NCBI RefSeq assembly: GCF_004025535.1
Contig: NZ_QJRG01000049.1
Location: 631,517-695,516, forward strand
Origin: Pseudomonas alkylphenolica
GTDB lineage: Bacteria; Pseudomonadota; Gammaproteobacteria; Pseudomonadales; Pseudomonadaceae
Length of the DNA: 64,000 nucleotides
Reading direction: 5' to 3'
This document shows, piece by piece, positions 61,593 through 64,000 of the stretch. The notes below the pieces were generated by a model. The model made no database searches. It was not told the origin of the DNA and saw nothing but the letters and a program-made list of their open reading frames with translations. Position 1 is the first letter of the stretch. Every line of letters starts with the position of its first letter. Position numbers and translations under genes: made by a program.

Positions 61593-63296
61593 CAGCATCC
61601 TCGTCATTGCTCGAGTATCTCTATTTGATGAATATGTTTGGTCAAATTGCCCGGGTTTGCCTGAAGCGTCATGCCTTCCGGCACAGCGTGAACCTTCCCA
61701 GTCAACGTAGGCACATCGAAGTCACCACGATATGAAGTGCTGATATAGGTATGCCAGGCGAAGGCATTACCCAATCGTAACGTTGCACCTGCGGTCATGT
61801 TGGTTACTTTGGCAGACCAGACTTTATGCGCCCAATTCGCTCCGCATTCCTCTTCGATCAAGGTAACGCGCTTCGCAGGTTGAATATCGAATGTACATCT
61901 GTTGCCTTGCATGTTGGCATTGTCAAACACGGTGATACTCATCGGCATCGGTGGATAGAAATTTTCTACCGTGGTTCGGTAGTTATCAAACTGCCGCGCA
62001 ACATCATGATTTTGAACGGTGCCTATGGGTACACCCTGATATTCCAGGCGCGGATTGGAAAAATAGGGAATCGCACCATGTGAAGTGACCTGGATGGTAT
62101 GGAAGTTCGGCGAACGATGCCGATAGCCATGATTGAAGTATTTGGTTGGGTCCGGTACCTCCAGCCCATGGCCGCCCCCCAGGTTATGACCCAGCTCATG
62201 CGCCAAAGCGACTGTGCAACTGATCGTGCTGTATCCCGTTGCTTTGGTCGACCATCCAAAAGCGTTTCCGCATACCGCACCGTTGGTGTTGAACAGAGAA
62301 ACCAAATCAGCTCTGAGCGCATCGCGGTGGACATAAACTTCTCGTGCCAGCGCTGTGTTGGGGCCCTTCATTTCATAAAGCATCGCCCCCTGACTTTTGT
62401 TCGCGTCGCTATAGTCCGGGTCGAAAAAGCCGGCCAGTTCGTACGTCAACGGAACGTGACTGTTGATCAGGTACTGGTTGGCGTTTTGCAACGCTTGTAC
62501 TAATGCTGCGCGGTAGTTTGGTGAGGCTGCACGTCGCTCATTGGTCGTCACGAAAAGCACTCTGATAGTGCTATGAGCGGGTTTCTGCGCCTGGTTCGAC
62601 GCCGCTGTCTGCACTGTATTCGCCTCCAGAACCGGCTCCCCATTGGGCGGCATTCTGGACGCATCGACTTTGATCAATACATGGCGGCCAGCGCCGATAG
62701 GCTCCAGTCGATAAAGTTGCCCTTTGATGTGGATATCCCCGGTCAGTTCATCGCCATCGCGGACCAATGAAATCCAGTTGAAGGGATCGAAGTCCACTTC
62801 CACGGCAGAAGTGAAGCGCTGCTTTCGCTCCGATGCCACATCTCCAATCCATCCGGACATTGCCGCGACGTCACTGAAGCGCGTGAGGTCAAAGTGGACG
62901 ACGTCACCCTCAGGTGACGGAACCGATAGCGCATGGTTGCCCGCATCAATCAGTGCTGGATTCACCTGTACCTCCCAGACCTTTTCCGTGGAAGGTGCAT
63001 CCAGCAACGCAGAAAGCGAGGGATAGATGCCTTGTGTCGATACAAGCTTATGCATCGCCTGTGTATCTGCAGTGGGGCGTTCAAACAACATTGCAGCCGT
63101 CCCTGTTACATCCATTGCAGCGTGAGAAGAGGGCGTGCAGGCCGTCAGTAGCAAAGTTGCCACCATCAAAAATTCAGACTTCCATTTACCGGGCATCATG
63201 ACGTTGAGTCTCGTGAAGGGTTGAGACTTCATTGAATGCAGTTTTATACGCCCGACCAACTGGCATAACTATTAGTTGCCCTGCAAACATTTTCAA
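61457..63296. repeat. Tandem duplication unit, copy 1 (about 1840 bp)
   Basis: The segment from the 3' end of the LysR gene through the metalloprotease gene recurs starting at 63297, offset 1840 bp. Copies differ by scattered substitutions and at least one deletion, so the event is not recent. Confidence 0.8.
61604..63199 (-). CDS. Metzincin-type zinc metalloprotease, lipoprotein
   Basis: About 531 residues. N-terminal signal with lipobox LLTAC, so probably an outer-membrane lipoprotein. The zinc motif is VALAHELGHNLGGGHG (HExxHxxGxxH), typical of reprolysin/M12-like metzincins. After it comes a short linker (VENFYPPMPM) and a C-terminal beta/gamma-crystallin-like domain of about 110 residues (ITVFDNANMQGNRCTFDIQPAKRVTLIEEECGANW). 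Lower GC than the neighbours. Start uncertain (63199, 63196 or 63232). Tandemly duplicated. Confidence 0.8.
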   Translation of the reverse strand: MMPGKWKSEFLMVATLLLTACTPSSHAAMDVTGTAAMLFERPTADTQAMHKLVSTQGIYPSLSALLDAPSTEKVWEVQVNPALIDAGNHALSVPSPEGDVVHFDLTRFSDVAAMSGWIGDVASERKQRFTSAVEVDFDPFNWISLVRDGDELTGDIHIKGQLYRLEPIGAGRHVLIKVDASRMPPNGEPVLEANTVQTAASNQAQKPAHSTIRVLFVTTNERRAASPNYRAALVQALQNANQYLINSHVPLTYELAGFFDPDYSDANKSQGAMLYEMKGPNTALAREVYVHRDALRADLVSLFNTNGAVCGNAFGWSTKATGYSTISCTVALAHELGHNLGGGHGLEVPDPTKYFNHGYRHRSPNFHTIQVTSHGAIPYFSNPRLEYQGVPIGTVQNHDVARQFDNYRTTVENFYPPMPMSITVFDNANMQGNRCTFDIQPAKRVTLIEEECGANWAHKVWSAKVTNMTAGATLRLGNAFAWHTYISTSYRGDFDVPTLTGKVHAVPEGMTLQANPGNLTKHIHQIEILEQ

Positions 63297-63297
63297 C

Positions 63298-63432
63298 ATG
63301 TATGGCCAGCTGGTGGAGTTGCGCCTCGATGGCTGGCCGCGACCGATCGCCGTGGATGCGGCCTGGTCGCGGCTGACCCCGCCGGGGCCGGCGGGGTTGT
63401 GGTTGCTGGGCTGGCTAGGCCGTGAGGGCTAG
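63298..63432 (+). pseudogene. 3' fragment of the LysR gene
   Basis: Last 44 codons or so of the LysR gene (YGQLVELRLDGWPRPIAVDAAW to LGREG) repeated without the rest. No start of its own is needed; it is a duplication remnant. Confidence 0.8.
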
Positions 63433-63443
63433 CAGCATCCTCG

Positions 63444-64000
63444 TCACTGCTCGAGTATTTCTATTTGACTAATACGTTTGGTCAAATTGCTCGGGTTTGG
63501 CTGAAGCGTCATGCCTTCCGGCACATCGTGAACCTTCCCAGTCAACGTAGGCACATCGAAGTCACCACGATAAGAAGTGCTGATATAGGTATGCCAGGCG
63601 AAGGCATTACCCAATCGCAACGTTGCACCTGCGGTCATGTTGGTTACTTTGGCAGACCACACTTTATTCGTCCAATTCGCTCCGCATTCCTCTTCGATCA
63701 AGGTAACGCGCTTCGCAGGTCGGATATCGAATGTACATCTGTTGCCTTGCATTTCGATGTCTTCAAACACTGAGGTGGATAGAAATTTTCTACAGTGTCT
63801 CGGTAGTCATCAAACTGACGCGCGACATCATGGTTTTGAACGGTGCCTATGGGTATGCCCTGATATTCCAGGCGCGGATTGGAAAAATAGGGAATCGCAC
63901 GATCTGAATTGACCTGGATGGTATGGAAGTTTGGCGAACGATGCCGATAGCCATAATGGTAGTGTTTGTCTGGGTCCGGTACCTCCAGCCCATGGGCGGC
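63444..64000 (-). pseudogene. Second metalloprotease copy, frameshifted, partial
   Basis: The C-terminal crystallin-like domain (63444-63770) is well kept, but the linker has lost 16 bases near 63770 compared with copy 1 (61931-61952), which moves the catalytic part (63772 to the window edge) into another frame. The protein would end with a shifted, non-homologous tail. The 5' part is outside the window. Confidence 0.75.

Larger units (their letters stand above)
63297..64000. repeat. Tandem duplication unit, copy 2 (runs off the window)
   Basis: Matches 61457-62160 with about 95% identity by eye. It contains a fragment of the LysR gene and the 3' part of a second protease copy. Confidence 0.8.

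Noticed and set aside
61604..63199. Mobile element carrying the protease
   Set aside because: No transposase or terminal inverted repeats; the repeat is a simple tandem duplication.

Overview
The window is chromosomal DNA from a Pseudomonas (sensu lato). The reasons are high GC with GC-rich third codon positions, paired REP-type palindromes of the 'gtgggagcgggcttgcccgcg' kind, and typical Pseudomonas genes (SfnG, OsmE, YghU, a PACE exporter, guanidine/urea carboxylase). No rRNA, tRNA, CRISPR array or intact mobile element was seen. All family assignments come from motif reading and remembered family sequences, not from database searches.

1-26.9 kb is a steroid (bile salt/androstane) catabolic locus, mainly the branch that degrades the last two rings (the hydrindane propanoate HIP) to central metabolites. 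It has fadD3 (5' end outside the window), a DUF1302 outer-membrane protein, an OYE-type reductase, hsaD, two SDRs plus an NTF2-like protein, two acyl-CoA dehydrogenase pairs, hsaC, ipdA/ipdB, two crotonases including echA20, ipdC, fadA6, ipdF and further beta-oxidation enzymes. It ends with a TeiR-like LuxR-type regulator, a DUF1329 protein and the Rieske oxygenase kshA. KstD, KshB and HsaAB are not in the window.

27.5-37.6 kb is an accessory module. Reading leftward from about 36.8 kb are an ORF fusing an IS630-like HTH protein to CysD, then CysNC, a DUF1214-type protein, a PAPS-type sulfotransferase, an EthD-like protein, an NTF2-like protein, an SRPBCC protein, an SDR and a second NTF2-like protein resembling bile-acid 7-alpha-dehydratase BaiE. 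cysQ, whose product removes the PAP by-product, is divergent. Together they could make PAPS, transfer sulfate to an acceptor and clear PAP.

The main new signal is an 18-bp element, TAGTCY-N3-CGGACGATG (core dyad GTCC-N4-GGAC). It lies upstream of at least six transcription units of the steroid locus, with a -10-like hexamer about 20 nt further on. A degenerate copy lies upstream of the HTH-CysD/sulfotransferase operon. It is the likely binding site of the LuxR-type regulator at 22976-24184 and suggests that sulfation is part of the same regulon.

37.7-42.1 kb holds an orphan histidine kinase, then a CadR/ZntR-like MerR regulator divergent from a Cys-tailed CDF metal exporter followed by DsbB, a DsbA-like protein and an isoprenylcysteine methyltransferase-like protein. 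42.2-51.9 kb is a guanidine-degradation operon behind a guanidine-I (ykkC) riboswitch: ABC importer, two DUF1989-type proteins, guanidine/urea carboxylase and allophanate hydrolase. 52-56 kb holds a small secreted protein, OsmE, SfnG with a sigma54-type promoter, YghU and a PL7 alginate-lyase-like protein. 56-59.3 kb is a Puu-like polyamine operon. 59.4-64 kb has an S24-type repressor with its own operator, a PACE exporter with a divergent LysR regulator, and a lipoprotein metzincin protease. The protease lies in an approximately 1.84-kb tandem duplication whose second copy is frameshifted.
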